A stretch of 64,000 nucleotides of DNA, taken from NCBI RefSeq assembly GCF_027563465.1, contig NZ_JAPFQA010000001.1, positions 744,001-808,000 on the forward strand. Direction: 5' to 3'. Origin of the DNA: Mesorhizobium qingshengii. GTDB lineage: Bacteria > Pseudomonadota > Alphaproteobacteria > Rhizobiales > Rhizobiaceae. A program made the translations under genes and the position numbers. This document shows, in pieces, positions 7,498 through 16,535 of this stretch. Positions within the stretch are counted from its first letter, which is position 1, and the number at the start of each line of letters is the position of its first letter. A model generated the notes under the pieces. The model had not been told where the DNA came from. It did not search any database and saw only the letters and a list, made by a program, of their open reading frames with translations.

Positions 7498-8392
7498 CAG
7501 CGCCGGCCAGGAAGGCAGCTTCGACGGCGCCCGGTCTTTCGATCGCATGACTGGCGACGCCCAGGATACCTGGCACAAGAACGCCCGCTTCACGCTGAAG
7601 ACCTGGACCGGCCAGGAAACCGAACTCGGTACCTTGAAGACCTACACCGAAACCCGCTTCAACTTCGGCAATGGTGACGGCCCGTACGCTGGCAACAGCG
7701 GCGCTTCCCTGAACTTTGCCTGGATCCAGCTCGGCGGTCTGCGTGTTGGTAAGGACGAATCGGCCTTCAACACCTTCAGCGGTTACGCTGGCAACGTCAT
7801 CCAGGACACGCTGGTTCCCTACGGCGATTTCGACACCAACGTCGTCCAGTACTACTTCGACGCTGGCAATGGCTTCTCGGCCGTGGTCTCGCTCGAAGAA
7901 GGTTCGGGCTACGAGACCATCGACAGCTATATGCCGCATGTCGTCGGCGGTGTGAAGTACACGCAGGGCTGGGGTGATATCGTGGCGGTCGGCGCTTACG
8001 ACAGCAATTTTGAAGAGTGGGCCGGCAAGGTTCGCTTGGATGTCAATGCTACCAACGAACTGTCGCTGTGGGTCATGGGCGGCTTCGGCACCGACAAGAA
8101 CACCGCTCGCAACTTCTTCAAGCAGTGGGGTGGCAACTGGGCAGTGTGGGGCGGTGGCACCTACAAGTTCAACGAGAAGACCTCGTTCAACCTCCAGGTG
8201 TCGTATGACGAAGCGAAGGAAGCGGGTGTCGCCGCCAACATCGCCTATGACATCGTTCCCGGCCTCACGATCACGGCCGAAGTTGACTATGCTCACAACA
8301 GCCACAACAGCAACGGATACAACTGGACGGGCATCCCGGCCGGCAAGAGCAACGCTATCGGCGGCATCCTCCGCTTCCAGCGCTCCTTCTAA
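7298..8392 (+). CDS. outer membrane porin, Omp2-like (copy 2)
   Basis: This 364-residue porin is a paralogue of copies 1 and 3: the same signal peptide (residues 1-22), the same N-terminal ICDVYGAGYFYIPGTET segment, and the C-terminus GGILRFQRSF. It is 27 residues shorter than copy 1, with shorter predicted surface loops. The start is the ATG at 7298 after GGAGGTCAGAAA. It is divergent from porin 1 with tRNA-Ser between them, which recalls the inverted omp2a/omp2b pair of Brucella. It is followed by its own strong terminator, so it is monocistronic. The 217-bp identity with copy 1 ends at codon 66. Confidence 0.95.
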   Translation: MNIKSLLLGSAAALIAVSGARAADAVVVAEPEPAEYVKICDVYGAGYFYIPGTETCLRIGGYVRYDISAGQEGSFDGARSFDRMTGDAQDTWHKNARFTLKTWTGQETELGTLKTYTETRFNFGNGDGPYAGNSGASLNFAWIQLGGLRVGKDESAFNTFSGYAGNVIQDTLVPYGDFDTNVVQYYFDAGNGFSAVVSLEEGSGYETIDSYMPHVVGGVKYTQGWGDIVAVGAYDSNFEEWAGKVRLDVNATNELSLWVMGGFGTDKNTARNFFKQWGGNWAVWGGGTYKFNEKTSFNLQVSYDEAKEAGVAANIAYDIVPGLTITAEVDYAHNSHNSNGYNWTGIPAGKSNAIGGILRFQRSF

Positions 8393-8417
8393 GGGCTGGT
8401 TCCATACAGGTGAAATC

Positions 8418-8454
8418 CAGCCCGGGCGCACAAACGCCCGGGCTGTTTTTGTTT
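8418..8454 (+). terminator. rho-independent terminator of porin 2
   Basis: A perfect 11-bp stem, CAGCCCGGGCG with CGCCCGGGCTG, and a 6-nt loop are followed by TTTTTGTTT, 25 bp past the stop codon. Confidence 0.93.
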
Positions 8455-8592
8455 CGTGACTGGGCTTGGGCAGACAGAAGGAAAAGGGGGAATCGGTAGC
8501 TGAATTGAATCTGCGATATGATTTCGTGGGATCCCCATCTGGTGGATGAAATCACTATCGCGTGATTCAAAACTCTTGAAAGGACGCCTTGA

Positions 8593-8617
8593 GGTGGGCT
8601 AGGTCTGACCTATCCAC
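8593..8617. promoter_or_regulatory. palindrome upstream of the integrase gene
   Basis: A 13-bp perfect palindrome, TAGGTCTGACCTA (8600-8612), is extended by GTGG and CCAC flanks with one bulged base. It ends 19 bp before the integrase ATG. It may be an operator or the inverted core-binding site of the recombinase itself. Confidence 0.4.
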
Positions 8618-8635
8618 TCGGGGGTGTGGCTCATA

Positions 8636-9682
8636 ATGACAAACGAAGCGATTCAAGAGGGTAATCCCTCTGATCATTTTGCGGTGTTCTCTTCTCAGAA
8701 TTCAAAGTTTAAATATACCTACAACAAGATAAGAGAAGTAAAGTCGCATAGGGTTGGAGACCTATTTTCAGCATATCGGGATATATTGTGGGATGATGGG
8801 CGACATAAATACAATGTCAGCTCTTTCATCGGCGAAATAGACGAGATTCTCCTCGGAGAACGGTTCAGCGCCTTTGACCAGAGTACCCTGGACAACCTTA
8901 TCGGCACCTTGCGCCAGCGCGGCAACAGCAACGCAACCATCAATCGAAAGATGGCTGCCCTCAGCAAACTGCTGCGCAAGGCTCACAAGATGGGGGATAT
9001 CCACAGCCTGCCCGAGTTCCGCCGCCAGAAGGAGCGGGCGGGACGGATTCGTTTCCTCGAGAGGGACGAAGAGGCCAGGCTGTTCGCCGCCATCAAGAGC
9101 CGCAGCGAGGATGCCTACAGGCTTTCGGTCTTCCTGGTCGATAGCGGATGCCGTCTCGGTGAGGCGCTTGGGCTGATCTGGAACGACATCCAGGAGCATC
9201 GCGTCAGTTTCTGGATTACGAAGTCCGGCCGCAGCCGCACCATTCCGATGACCGAGCGGGTCAAGGAGGTCATCAAGCTGCCAGCCGCCGAAGGCCGCCG
9301 GCCCAAGGGCCCATTCACCAAGCTCAGCCAGGCACAGTTCCGTGCCATCTGGAACGACGCGAAGGCCGAAGTCGGCCTCGGCGCCGACGACCAGGTGGTG
9401 CCGCATATCTTGCGCCACACCTGTGCTTCGCGTCTTGTCCAGGGCGGCATCGATATCCGGCGTGTGCAAATGTGGCTCGGCCACCAAACCCTGTCGATGA
9501 CCATGCGCTACGCGCATCTGGCCACCAACGACCTCGATGGCTGTGTTGTCGTGCTGGAAGTACCTCGATGCGGTGGGTCCGACAGTGCGGCGGCAAAGCC
9601 CGAATCGTCTCCAATGCAGGAAAAAAACAGCGAGCCGGTCGCGGCAAAGGCCAAGGTGCGGAAAAGCTCAAAGTCCCAATAG
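8636..9682 (+). CDS. tyrosine recombinase (phage integrase family)
   Basis: This 348-residue site-specific recombinase has an N-terminal SAM-like core-binding domain (about 50-130) and a C-terminal catalytic domain. Catalytic residues are visible: Arg in DSGCRLGEALGL, His/Arg in HILRHTCASRL, His in WLGHQTLSMT, and the nucleophile Tyr in MRYAHLA. The ATG at 8636 is chosen; a GTG at 8624 is also in frame. No excisionase, att repeat or cargo is seen beside it. The first 65-70 codons are AT-rich (rare in the window) and the rest is GC-rich, as if two sources were joined. A strong terminator follows. It may be a remnant or a stand-alone integrase. Confidence 0.9.
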   Translation: MTNEAIQEGNPSDHFAVFSSQNSKFKYTYNKIREVKSHRVGDLFSAYRDILWDDGRHKYNVSSFIGEIDEILLGERFSAFDQSTLDNLIGTLRQRGNSNATINRKMAALSKLLRKAHKMGDIHSLPEFRRQKERAGRIRFLERDEEARLFAAIKSRSEDAYRLSVFLVDSGCRLGEALGLIWNDIQEHRVSFWITKSGRSRTIPMTERVKEVIKLPAAEGRRPKGPFTKLSQAQFRAIWNDAKAEVGLGADDQVVPHILRHTCASRLVQGGIDIRRVQMWLGHQTLSMTMRYAHLATNDLDGCVVVLEVPRCGGSDSAAAKPESSPMQEKNSEPVAAKAKVRKSSKSQ

Positions 9683-9699
9683 CATAGGACATTTTCGGC

Positions 9700-9741
9700 G
9701 CGCCCCTCGACCTGATCTTGGTCGAGGGGCGCATTCGTTTT
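9700..9741 (+). terminator. terminator between the integrase and alpha/beta-hydrolase genes
   Basis: A perfect 13-bp stem, GCGCCCCTCGACC with GGTCGAGGGGCGC, and a 7-nt loop are followed by ATTCGTTTTT. It lies between convergent genes and could serve both; the T-run favours the plus strand. Confidence 0.88.
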
Positions 9742-9756
9742 TGCCTGTGCCTGTTC

Positions 9757-10659
9757 TCAGCCCGCGGTCGCACCGCGTTGCTCGGCATTGTCGAAGAACG
9801 TGGCGATCCTTTGTGGCAAGTCGCCGGTTTCGAGGAACGGGGCGTGCCCTTGGCCCTCGACAGTGATCGTCTCCATCTGCGAATGGCGTTCTCGCATCTG
9901 CCTCAGCGTGTCTTCGGACAGTAATCTCGAATTTGCGCCTCGGAGTGTGAGCAAGGGAATGGCTGCCAACGCCTCGAATTGCGGCCACAGGGCCGGGAGC
10001 GGCTGCGTCAGGTCAAGATTGGCAACGGTGTCGACCAGTTTTGGGTCGAAATCCGGCAGCAGTCCTTCATAGGTCTCGCGGTAAAGCGCCTCCACCATCC
10101 GCCTCCAGTCGGCGTCGGTGAGCGCGGGAAAATCCTGGCCGTGGACATCGCGCTGGCCATTCATCGCCGCGGCGAAGGTTTTCGGCTTTGGTGCGCGTTC
10201 CAGGTAGGACTGGATGTGGGCAAGGCCGGCTGCCTCGATCACCGGGCCGATGTCGTTGAAAACCATGGCTTTCACCACGGTCGGCCGCAGCGCGCCCAGA
10301 ACATGGATGATCAGCCCGCCGCGCGAGGTGCCAATGAAGGCGGCTGCCTCTATTCCCAATGCCGCCAGCCCGGCAAGAATGTCGCCGGCCTCGACGCCGA
10401 CATTATAATGGCTGCCATCGGGATCGTAGGCGGATTGCCCACGCCCGCGATAGTCGAAGGCGACGACTTTTCGCGGAACGGCGGATCGCGCCGAAAGATA
10501 GAGCGCCAGCTCATGAAAATCCCGGGCATTGCGGGTCAGGCCAGGCAGGCAGACCACAGGCCAGTGTCCGGAATTTGCTTCGCCATAGACCCGCGCGTGA
10601 AGTTTTAGCCCATCCGGAGCGCTATGGAAAAAATCGGAAAAGCCTGCAGTGCTCGACAT
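9757..10659 (-). CDS. alpha/beta-fold hydrolase
   Basis: This 300-residue enzyme has the alpha/beta hydrolase fold. The oxyanion region VVCLPGLTRNARDF, the motif FDYRGRGQS, the nucleophile Ser112 in FIGTSRGGLI, and the C-terminal catalytic His in GQGHAPFLE are all present. The substrate is unknown; esterase, lactonase or dehalogenase-like activities all occur in this family. It lies downstream of the lytic transglycosylase on the same strand (153 bp gap) and converges with the integrase gene. Confidence 0.88.
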   Translation of the reverse strand: MSSTAGFSDFFHSAPDGLKLHARVYGEANSGHWPVVCLPGLTRNARDFHELALYLSARSAVPRKVVAFDYRGRGQSAYDPDGSHYNVGVEAGDILAGLAALGIEAAAFIGTSRGGLIIHVLGALRPTVVKAMVFNDIGPVIEAAGLAHIQSYLERAPKPKTFAAAMNGQRDVHGQDFPALTDADWRRMVEALYRETYEGLLPDFDPKLVDTVANLDLTQPLPALWPQFEALAAIPLLTLRGANSRLLSEDTLRQMRERHSQMETITVEGQGHAPFLETGDLPQRIATFFDNAEQRGATAG

Positions 10660-10812
10660 CTGGACGCGATTCCTTCCCGCCGCCGAATCTTCCCTGACTG
10701 CTACAGGCGAGGGCGGGGAGGGTCAAATAGGAGCTTGGTCGGAGAAAATGGCCAGTATCCCCCAAGGGGGCGGCAGCTTCGGTGAAATCGCCCCTCGAGC
10801 CGTCGGCTTGGG

Positions 10813-12843
10813 TCAGCTGCGCCCGTTCACCAGATCGCCAACAATGTCGTATTTGCCGGAAATACGCATCTTGTAGACCTCGTAATTCTCCATCACGCGT
10901 TGCACGTAACTTCTTGTTTCCGTGTAGGGAATCCGCTCGATCCAGTCGACGACGGCGTCGATGTCCTTGCCGCGTGGATCGCCGTATTTCGCCACCCATT
11001 GGCTTGCCCGGTTGGGGCCGGCATTGTAGCCGGCGAAGGTCAGCACGTAGGAGCCGTTGAAGCGATCGAGCTGTTCGCCGAGGAAGGCGGCGCCCAGTGT
11101 GGCGTTGTAGCCGGCGTCGGTGGTCAGCCGTGTCTGCGAAAACTGCAATCCGGCCTTCTTCGCCAATTGTTTGGCGGTTCCCGGCATCAGTTGCAGCAGG
11201 CCGCGCGCGCCGGCGCTCGACACGGCGCCGATGTTGAACTCGCTCTCCTGCCGCGCAATCGCATAGGCCAGCGCCTTGCCGGAGCCGGAGATATTGGCCG
11301 AATCGGGAATGACGCCAAGCGGATGCGACAGCGCGCCGACATCGATGCCGCGCGCGCCGGCAACCTTGCCGACCTTCAGCGCCATGAAATGGTTGCCTTG
11401 CTTTTCCGCGAGGACAGCCAGCAGCGCCAGTTCGCCAGGGCTGGTCAACTGCCCGGCTAGATCGCGATAGAGCGTTTCGGCATAGCGGTCGTAGCCGGCC
11501 TCCTGCAGCCGCTTGATGGCGCTGACGGCTTCGCGGCCGGCAAAATTCCGCCGGTCGGCGGTATCAGGTTGCGGGTAGACAATGTTGAGCGCCTGTCGGC
11601 CGACGCGTTCGGCGGCAAGCTGGCCGTAAAATGTCGTGCCATAGGCCGCGGCGCGCCCCAAATAGTCCTTGGCGTTGCCGGGGCCGCCGACTTCGGCGGC
11701 ACGACCGAGCCAGTAATAGGCGCGCGACAGGGTCATCGGCCCCTGGGCGAGGTCGGCGATGCGCACGAAATGCGTTGCAGCAAGTTTGGGGTCGTTCAGG
11801 CCACGCAGCGCGTACCAGCCGGCGTGGAATTCGGCGTCCGCCGCATTGGCGGCACTTTCGGCGGCATGCATGGCGACAATCTTGTAGGCCGTCTTCATAT
11901 CGCCTTGGTCGACCAGTTCGCGCGACAACACCCGGCGCTCGACCCACCAGGCGTCCGCATCTACCAGGGCTTCGCGATCGGTCGGTGCCCGCATCACGAC
12001 GGCGGCGGCGTGGGCAAAACTCTCCTGCTTGCGCAGATATTCGGCCTGCGCGAAGAAATAGCCGGCGGAACGCTGCGCCGCCGGCACTGCCTTCAGCAGT
12101 TTGGCGGTGTTCTTGTCGCCTCTGTCCACCGCCGCCCAGGCGTCCGCGAGCTGTTGGGCGCCGGCGAGGCCGGCGACCCGCAGCGCGGAGCCAACCCGGT
12201 CGGCATAGAACATACGCTCCATACGAAAACGGTGGTCGGTGGCCGGGATCAGGCCGCCGAATTCCTTAACCAGCGCCGTTTCGTCCTTGGCTTCGAGGAT
12301 CGCGGTTCGCCAGAACGGTGACAGCACCGAACGCGCCGCCTTGGCATTGCCGGACAAGACATAGGCGCGGGCAAGAACCATCACGCCTTCGAATGTCTGC
12401 GGCTGGCTGCCGTCGAATGCCCGAATGACGATGTCCGGGGCAGGGTTCTCGCGATAGAGCGCGCGCTCGCTGTTCTTGCGCAAGGCAACGGTGCCCGGCC
12501 AGTTGGGGAGCATCTTTGCCGCGGCGGCGATGTCGCCGCTCGGAACCTTGTCGCCGCCGTACAGCGCAATCGCCCAGGCGAGGATGTGTTGGTCGAGCGA
12601 GTTGGCGGGAAGAGCGTCACGCACGGTGCGGGCGCCTGGAATGTCGCCAGCCGCCAGCGCGTCCAGCCCGCTCTTCAGCTGGGCGACGCTGGGCGAGGCA
12701 TCCGGTTGCGCCTGGGTCTGCAGGCCAGGTACCGGGATCGCCGAGGTGACATGCACATCGACGCTGCCGCCGATCGCCATGCCCGGCATCAGCCCGAGCG
12801 TGGCGCCAAGCAGCGCGAACAGGTGAGGCCGACTGGCCGGCAT
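10813..12843 (-). CDS. slt: soluble lytic murein transglycosylase
   Basis: This 676-residue periplasmic enzyme cleaves the MurNAc-GlcNAc bond of peptidoglycan to give 1,6-anhydro ends. A signal peptide-like start (MPASRPHLFALLGATLGL) is followed by a long helical superhelix domain and a C-terminal SLT domain with the catalytic Glu in AIARQESEFN, then SAGARGLLQLMPGTAK and FAGYNAGP. The start is the ATG at 12843; AAGGAAAG lies about 10 bp upstream. It is divergent from dapA, a precursor-pathway gene for the same wall. The family call is firm. Confidence 0.93.
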   Translation of the reverse strand: MPASRPHLFALLGATLGLMPGMAIGGSVDVHVTSAIPVPGLQTQAQPDASPSVAQLKSGLDALAAGDIPGARTVRDALPANSLDQHILAWAIALYGGDKVPSGDIAAAAKMLPNWPGTVALRKNSERALYRENPAPDIVIRAFDGSQPQTFEGVMVLARAYVLSGNAKAARSVLSPFWRTAILEAKDETALVKEFGGLIPATDHRFRMERMFYADRVGSALRVAGLAGAQQLADAWAAVDRGDKNTAKLLKAVPAAQRSAGYFFAQAEYLRKQESFAHAAAVVMRAPTDREALVDADAWWVERRVLSRELVDQGDMKTAYKIVAMHAAESAANAADAEFHAGWYALRGLNDPKLAATHFVRIADLAQGPMTLSRAYYWLGRAAEVGGPGNAKDYLGRAAAYGTTFYGQLAAERVGRQALNIVYPQPDTADRRNFAGREAVSAIKRLQEAGYDRYAETLYRDLAGQLTSPGELALLAVLAEKQGNHFMALKVGKVAGARGIDVGALSHPLGVIPDSANISGSGKALAYAIARQESEFNIGAVSSAGARGLLQLMPGTAKQLAKKAGLQFSQTRLTTDAGYNATLGAAFLGEQLDRFNGSYVLTFAGYNAGPNRASQWVAKYGDPRGKDIDAVVDWIERIPYTETRSYVQRVMENYEVYKMRISGKYDIVGDLVNGRS

Positions 12844-13054
12844 GATCCTATGTCTTTCCTTGTCCTGGCATTCTACAGCAGGTCGATATGCCTCGAAGCC
12901 TAGACTTAGGTCGTGAAGGGCCCGTAAATACTGGGTTATCGAGGTCGCCCGAATTGCGCTTGCTGGCACCATGGCAATGCTTGCCGGGCAACAATGTCGA
13001 GACTATGGTGCGCCGCTTCGCTTTCGGCTAGAAGGCGCGCACGACAAAACACCG

Positions 13055-13103
13055 ATGCATGTCGCCCAAAAGTGGATACCGGTTTTGGGGAAGCGACATG
13101 CAT
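13055..13103. repeat. dispersed palindromic repeat upstream of dapA
   Basis: ATGCATGTCGC (13055-13065) and GCGACATGCAT (13093-13103) are perfect inverted arms, with inner CCCAAAA pairing with TTTTGGG around GTGGATACCGG. The consensus GGATACCGGTTTTGGG is recognisable as a common rhizobial intergenic palindrome. It lies in the 306-bp slt-dapA gap, which holds no other feature apart from the tandem repeat next to it. Confidence 0.65.
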
Positions 13104-13124
13104 AAACAGCGACATGCATAAACA
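13093..13124 (+). repeat. tandem 16-bp duplication
   Basis: GCGACATGCATAAACA is present twice head to tail (13093-13108 and 13109-13124), the first copy being the right arm of the palindrome. It ends 10 bp before the dapA ribosome site and probably arose by slippage. Confidence 0.9.
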
Positions 13125-13149
13125 AAGAAGTCCCAAGGAGTTGGACGAC

Positions 13150-14031
13150 ATGCTGAGAGGCTCGCTTACCGCGCTCGTGACACCGTTCGAAAAGAGCGGG
13201 CGTTTCGACGAGAAAGCCTTTCGCGCGTTCGTCGAGTGGCAACTCGCCGAGGGCACGACAGGCCTGGTCCCGGTCGGCACCACCGGCGAGTCGCCGACGC
13301 TGTCGCATGACGAGCACCGCCATGTCGTCAAGGTCTGCATCGAGGTGGCCAGGGGCCGCGCACCGGTGGTCGCCGGCGCCGGTTCCAACAACACCGAGGA
13401 AGCGGTTGGGCTCGTGCAATATGCCGAGAAGGCAGGCGCCGATGCCGCCCTGGTCGTCACGCCCTACTACAACAAGCCGACGCAGCGCGGCCTCTACGAG
13501 CACTTCGCAGCCGTCGCCAGGGCGACCAAGCTGCCGATCATAATCTACAACATCCCGCCGCGCTCGGTCATCGACATGACGCCGGAGACGATGGGCCGGC
13601 TGGCGCACGACTTCAAGAACATCGTCGGCGTCAAGGATGCCACCGGCAAGGTCGAACGGGTTTCCGAGCAGCGCGCGACTTGCGGCAAGGAGTTCATCCA
13701 GCTTTCGGGCGAGGACGCTTCGGCGCTCGGTTTCAACGCACATGGCGGCGTCGGCTGCATTTCTGTAACGTCGAACGTCGCGCCGCGGCTCTGCGCCGAG
13801 TTCCAGGAGGCGACGCTTTCGGGCGACAGCGCCAAGGCGCTGGAACTGCAGGACCGTCTGCTGCCGCTGCACAAGGCGATCTTCATGGACCCCGGCGTTT
13901 CCGGCGCCAAGTATGCGCTGTCGAAGCTGGGCAAGGTCGAGAACGTGCTGCGTTTACCGCTGGTCACCGTCGAGCAGTCGACGGCCGAAAAGATCGATGC
14001 GGCCATGAAGCACGCCGGCTTGATAAACTAG
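13150..14031 (+). CDS. dapA: 4-hydroxy-tetrahydrodipicolinate synthase
   Basis: DapA condenses pyruvate with aspartate semialdehyde, the first committed step to lysine and diaminopimelate. This copy has 293 residues, the normal length. Catalytic residues are in place: Thr44/Thr45 in PVGTTGES, Tyr133 in IIYNIPPRS, and the Schiff-base Lys162 in GVKDATGK. The start is the ATG at 13150, 9 bp after AAGGAG. It is followed 25 bp later by smpB, a pairing seen in many alphaproteobacteria. Upstream lie a palindromic repeat and a 16-bp tandem duplication. Confidence 0.97.
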   Translation: MLRGSLTALVTPFEKSGRFDEKAFRAFVEWQLAEGTTGLVPVGTTGESPTLSHDEHRHVVKVCIEVARGRAPVVAGAGSNNTEEAVGLVQYAEKAGADAALVVTPYYNKPTQRGLYEHFAAVARATKLPIIIYNIPPRSVIDMTPETMGRLAHDFKNIVGVKDATGKVERVSEQRATCGKEFIQLSGEDASALGFNAHGGVGCISVTSNVAPRLCAEFQEATLSGDSAKALELQDRLLPLHKAIFMDPGVSGAKYALSKLGKVENVLRLPLVTVEQSTAEKIDAAMKHAGLIN

Positions 14032-14056
14032 GGATGAGGCGCCACCTCTCCACATC

Positions 14057-14536
14057 ATGAATCAAGTCAGAAAAGCCGATCCCAACAACAAGACCGTTGC
14101 GGAAAACCGCAAGGCGCGGTTTTCCTATGAGGTGCTCGACACGGTCGAGACAGGCCTGGTGCTGACCGGCACCGAGGTCAAGTCGCTGCGCCAGGGCCAG
14201 GCCAACATCCAGGACAGCTATGCCTCGGTCGAAGGCGGCGAGATCTGGTTGATCAACTCCTATCTGCCCGAATATCTGCAGGCCAACCGTTTCAATCATG
14301 AGCCGCGACGCCGCCGCAAGCTGCTGCTCAACAAGCGCGAGATGGCGAAATTGTCGCAGAGCGTCGACCGCGAAGGCATGACGCTGGTGCCACTGAAGAT
14401 CTATTTCAACGACCAGGGCCGCGCCAAGCTGCTGCTCGCCGTCGGGCGGGGCAAGAAGCTGCACGACAAGCGCGAAAGCGAGAAGCAGCGTGACTGGTCG
14501 CGTGAGAAGGGCCGGCTCCTGAAGGAGCGTGGATAG
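14057..14536 (+). CDS. smpB: SsrA-binding protein SmpB
   Basis: SmpB binds tmRNA and brings it to stalled ribosomes for trans-translation. The 159-residue protein shows the family motifs [36 protein letters not shown] and [13 protein letters not shown], and the basic C-terminal tail needed for decoding-centre entry. It follows dapA by 25 bp and precedes the GH25 gene by 14 bp, so the three are probably co-transcribed. The tmRNA gene itself is not in this window. Confidence 0.97.
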   Translation: MNQVRKADPNNKTVAENRKARFSYEVLDTVETGLVLTGTEVKSLRQGQANIQDSYASVEGGEIWLINSYLPEYLQANRFNHEPRRRRKLLLNKREMAKLSQSVDREGMTLVPLKIYFNDQGRAKLLLAVGRGKKLHDKRESEKQRDWSREKGRLLKERG

Positions 14537-14550
14537 GCTGGGGCATTCGT

Positions 14551-15261
14551 TTGACGAGCCGGATTGTCCTTTTGAGCTTGGCCAGCCTGGTTCTGGCTTG
14601 TTTGGTCGCTGCGGGCGGCTATCTCTATTTCAGGGCATTCTCGCCGGACCGCGACAAATACCCGGTCAGGGGCATCGATGTCTCCCACCATCAGGGCCAG
14701 ATCGACTGGCGGCGGGTTGCCGCCGACGATGTCGCCTTCGCCGTCATCAAGGCGACCGAAGGCGGCGACCATGTCGACGACGCCTTCGCACGGAATCTGG
14801 AAGAGGCCCGCGCCGCCGGTCTTGCCGTCGGCGCCTATCATTTCTTCACTTTCTGCCGGCCGGGTGGCGATCAGGCGCGCAATTTCATCTCGGTGGTGCC
14901 GCACGATCAGCCCTTGCTGCCGCCCGTCGTTGACATCGAGTTCGGCGGCAATTGTCCGCAGCGGCCAACGCCCGAGCAACTGAGCGCCGAACTCGCCGCG
15001 TTCCTCGCACCGGTGGAGGCAGCGTTCGGCAAACCGGCGATTGTCTATCTGACCGATGAGGCGGCAGAGGCCTATGGCGGGCGCATTGCTGCCCGGCCGC
15101 TGTGGCTTCGCTCATTGCTGTTGCAGCCAGACCGCGACGACTGGGTCTATTGGCAGTACCACAACAGGGGACGTGTCGACGGTATCAACGGCGATGTCGA
15201 TCTGAATGTGCTGCAGGGCGGGCCGGCGGTGTTGGCCGCGCTGGTTGCGCCGCCGCGCTGA
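14551..15261 (+). CDS. glycoside hydrolase family 25 (lysozyme-type muramidase)
   Basis: This 236-residue secreted or membrane-anchored muramidase has one N-terminal hydrophobic segment (about 5-24: IVLLSLASLVLACLVAAGG). GH25 hallmarks are present: GIDVSHHQGQIDW, VIKATEGGDHVDD, GAYHFFTFCRPGGDQA and the catalytic PVVDIEF, plus WQYHNRGRVDGINGDVDLN at the C-terminus. The start is a TTG at 14551, 14 bp after smpB; no ATG is available before the hydrophobic segment. It may remodel the cell's own wall. Family assignment is firm, the start less so. Confidence 0.88.
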   Translation: MTSRIVLLSLASLVLACLVAAGGYLYFRAFSPDRDKYPVRGIDVSHHQGQIDWRRVAADDVAFAVIKATEGGDHVDDAFARNLEEARAAGLAVGAYHFFTFCRPGGDQARNFISVVPHDQPLLPPVVDIEFGGNCPQRPTPEQLSAELAAFLAPVEAAFGKPAIVYLTDEAAEAYGGRIAARPLWLRSLLLQPDRDDWVYWQYHNRGRVDGINGDVDLNVLQGGPAVLAALVAPPR

Positions 15262-15282
15262 TGAGCCCGCCGCCGCCCGACT

Positions 15283-15942
15283 CTATTTCTGCAGGAACGC
15301 CGCGATCTCTCTGAAAACGCTGACGAACATTGCCTCGGTCAAGACACCGGTGTTGGTGTTGTAGCGCGAGCAATGGTAGCTCGAAAACAGGGTGATGCCG
15401 CCGGCCGGTTGCTGCCCGCCATGCTTGAACGGGTAGGCGGCGACGCGCCCACCAAGCGCGCGCACGGTCGACTGGTGCGCGATCGATCCCAGCGCCAGCA
15501 CGGCGCGCAGGTTGGGAAACCGGGCGATCGTCGGCACCAGGAAAGTCCGGCAGGTGGCGATCTCGGCGCCCACCGGCTTGTTCTCCGGCGGCACGCAACG
15601 CACCGCATTGGTTATGGCCGCGCCGACAAGCTCAAGCCCGTCATCTGGCCGCGCCTTGAACGCACCGCGCGCAAAACCGTGCGAAATCAGCGTCGAGTAG
15701 AGCAGGTCGCCAGCAAAGTCGCCGGTGAAGGGTCGTCCGGTGCGGTTGGCGCCGCGCAGGCCTGGCGCCAGCCCGACGATCAGCAACTGGACCGCGGCTT
15801 CACCTTCAGGCGGCAGGAAGGTCGGCACCGGCGCATTGAACCAGGATGGTTCGCGCTGGCGCCATTCCGCGATGAAATCATGCAGCCGCGGGCAGAGCGG
15901 GCAGTCGCGGCCGGGCTCGGGGGAGGAGGAGATGGCGGTCAA
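15283..15942 (-). CDS. uracil-DNA glycosylase, family 5-like (UDGb)
   Basis: This base-excision repair enzyme removes uracil from DNA. In the 219 residues, Cys14 and Cys17 (RDCPLCPRL) and later cysteines would bind the 4Fe-4S cluster. Motif A at 57-75 (GLAPG, RGANRTGRPFTGD) lacks the polar activating residue of other families, as in UDGb, and motif B reads HCSRYNTNTG. The gene follows the NYN-domain gene by 11 bp on the same strand, so they form a likely operon, and it converges with the GH25 gene. Confidence 0.88.
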   Translation of the reverse strand: MTAISSSPEPGRDCPLCPRLHDFIAEWRQREPSWFNAPVPTFLPPEGEAAVQLLIVGLAPGLRGANRTGRPFTGDFAGDLLYSTLISHGFARGAFKARPDDGLELVGAAITNAVRCVPPENKPVGAEIATCRTFLVPTIARFPNLRAVLALGSIAHQSTVRALGGRVAAYPFKHGGQQPAGGITLFSSYHCSRYNTNTGVLTEAMFVSVFREIAAFLQK

Positions 15943-15953
15943 GGCGACCGGCC

Positions 15954-16535
15954 TCAGTAATCGTCCTCGTCGACCTCAGCCGGCTCGGGCCGCCGCACCG
16001 GCCTCTCGGACGGATCGCGGCCGACCTCGTTCTTCAGCGTCATCAGGTCGATGAAATGGTCGGCCTGGCGGCGCAGATCGTCGGAGATCATTGGCGGTTG
16101 CGAGGCCATGGTCGAGACGATCGACACCTTGCGGCCGCGCCGCTGCAACGCCTCGACCAGCGTGCGGAAGTCGCCGTCGCCGGAAAAGATGACATAATGG
16201 TCGACGACATCGGCGAGTTCCAGCGCGTCGACCGTCAGCTCGATGTCCATATTGCCCTTGATCTTGCGGCGGCCGGTCGAGTCGGTGAATTCCTTGGCCG
16301 GCTTGGTGACGACCTTGAAGCCGTTGTAGTCGAGCCAGTCGATCAAGGGACGGATCGAGGAGTATTCCTGATCCTCGACCAGCGCCGTGTAGTAATAAGC
16401 GCGCAACAGATAGCCGCGCTTCTGGAAGCTCGACAGAAGCTTGCGATAGTCGATGTCGAAGCCGAGCGCGCGCGACGTGGCGTAGAGATTGGCGCCGTCG
16501 ATGAATAGGGCGATTTTTTCACGGGGGTCGAACAT
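15954..16535 (-). CDS. NYN domain (LabA/DUF88-like) protein
   Basis: This 193-residue protein has the PIN-like NYN nuclease fold. Conserved acidic residues are visible in ALFIDGANLYATSR, KGNMDIELTVDAL and YVIFSGDGDFRTLVEAL, the usual metal-binding set, so an RNase activity is likely. The C-terminal tail (RPVRRPEPAEVDEDDY) is low-complexity and acidic. It is first in a likely two-gene operon with the uracil-DNA glycosylase and is divergent from rpoZ. The target RNA is unknown. Confidence 0.88.
   Translation of the reverse strand: MFDPREKIALFIDGANLYATSRALGFDIDYRKLLSSFQKRGYLLRAYYYTALVEDQEYSSIRPLIDWLDYNGFKVVTKPAKEFTDSTGRRKIKGNMDIELTVDALELADVVDHYVIFSGDGDFRTLVEALQRRGRKVSIVSTMASQPPMISDDLRRQADHFIDLMTLKNEVGRDPSERPVRRPEPAEVDEDDY

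Noticed and set aside
6756..9682. Genomic island integrated at tRNA-Ser with the nearby integrase
   Set aside because: The integrase is 1.8 kb away beyond a core-like porin, and no copy of the tRNA 3' end is seen on its far side.
13093..13124. Possible start of a CRISPR or satellite array
   Set aside because: Only two adjacent 16-bp copies with no spacers and no cas genes.
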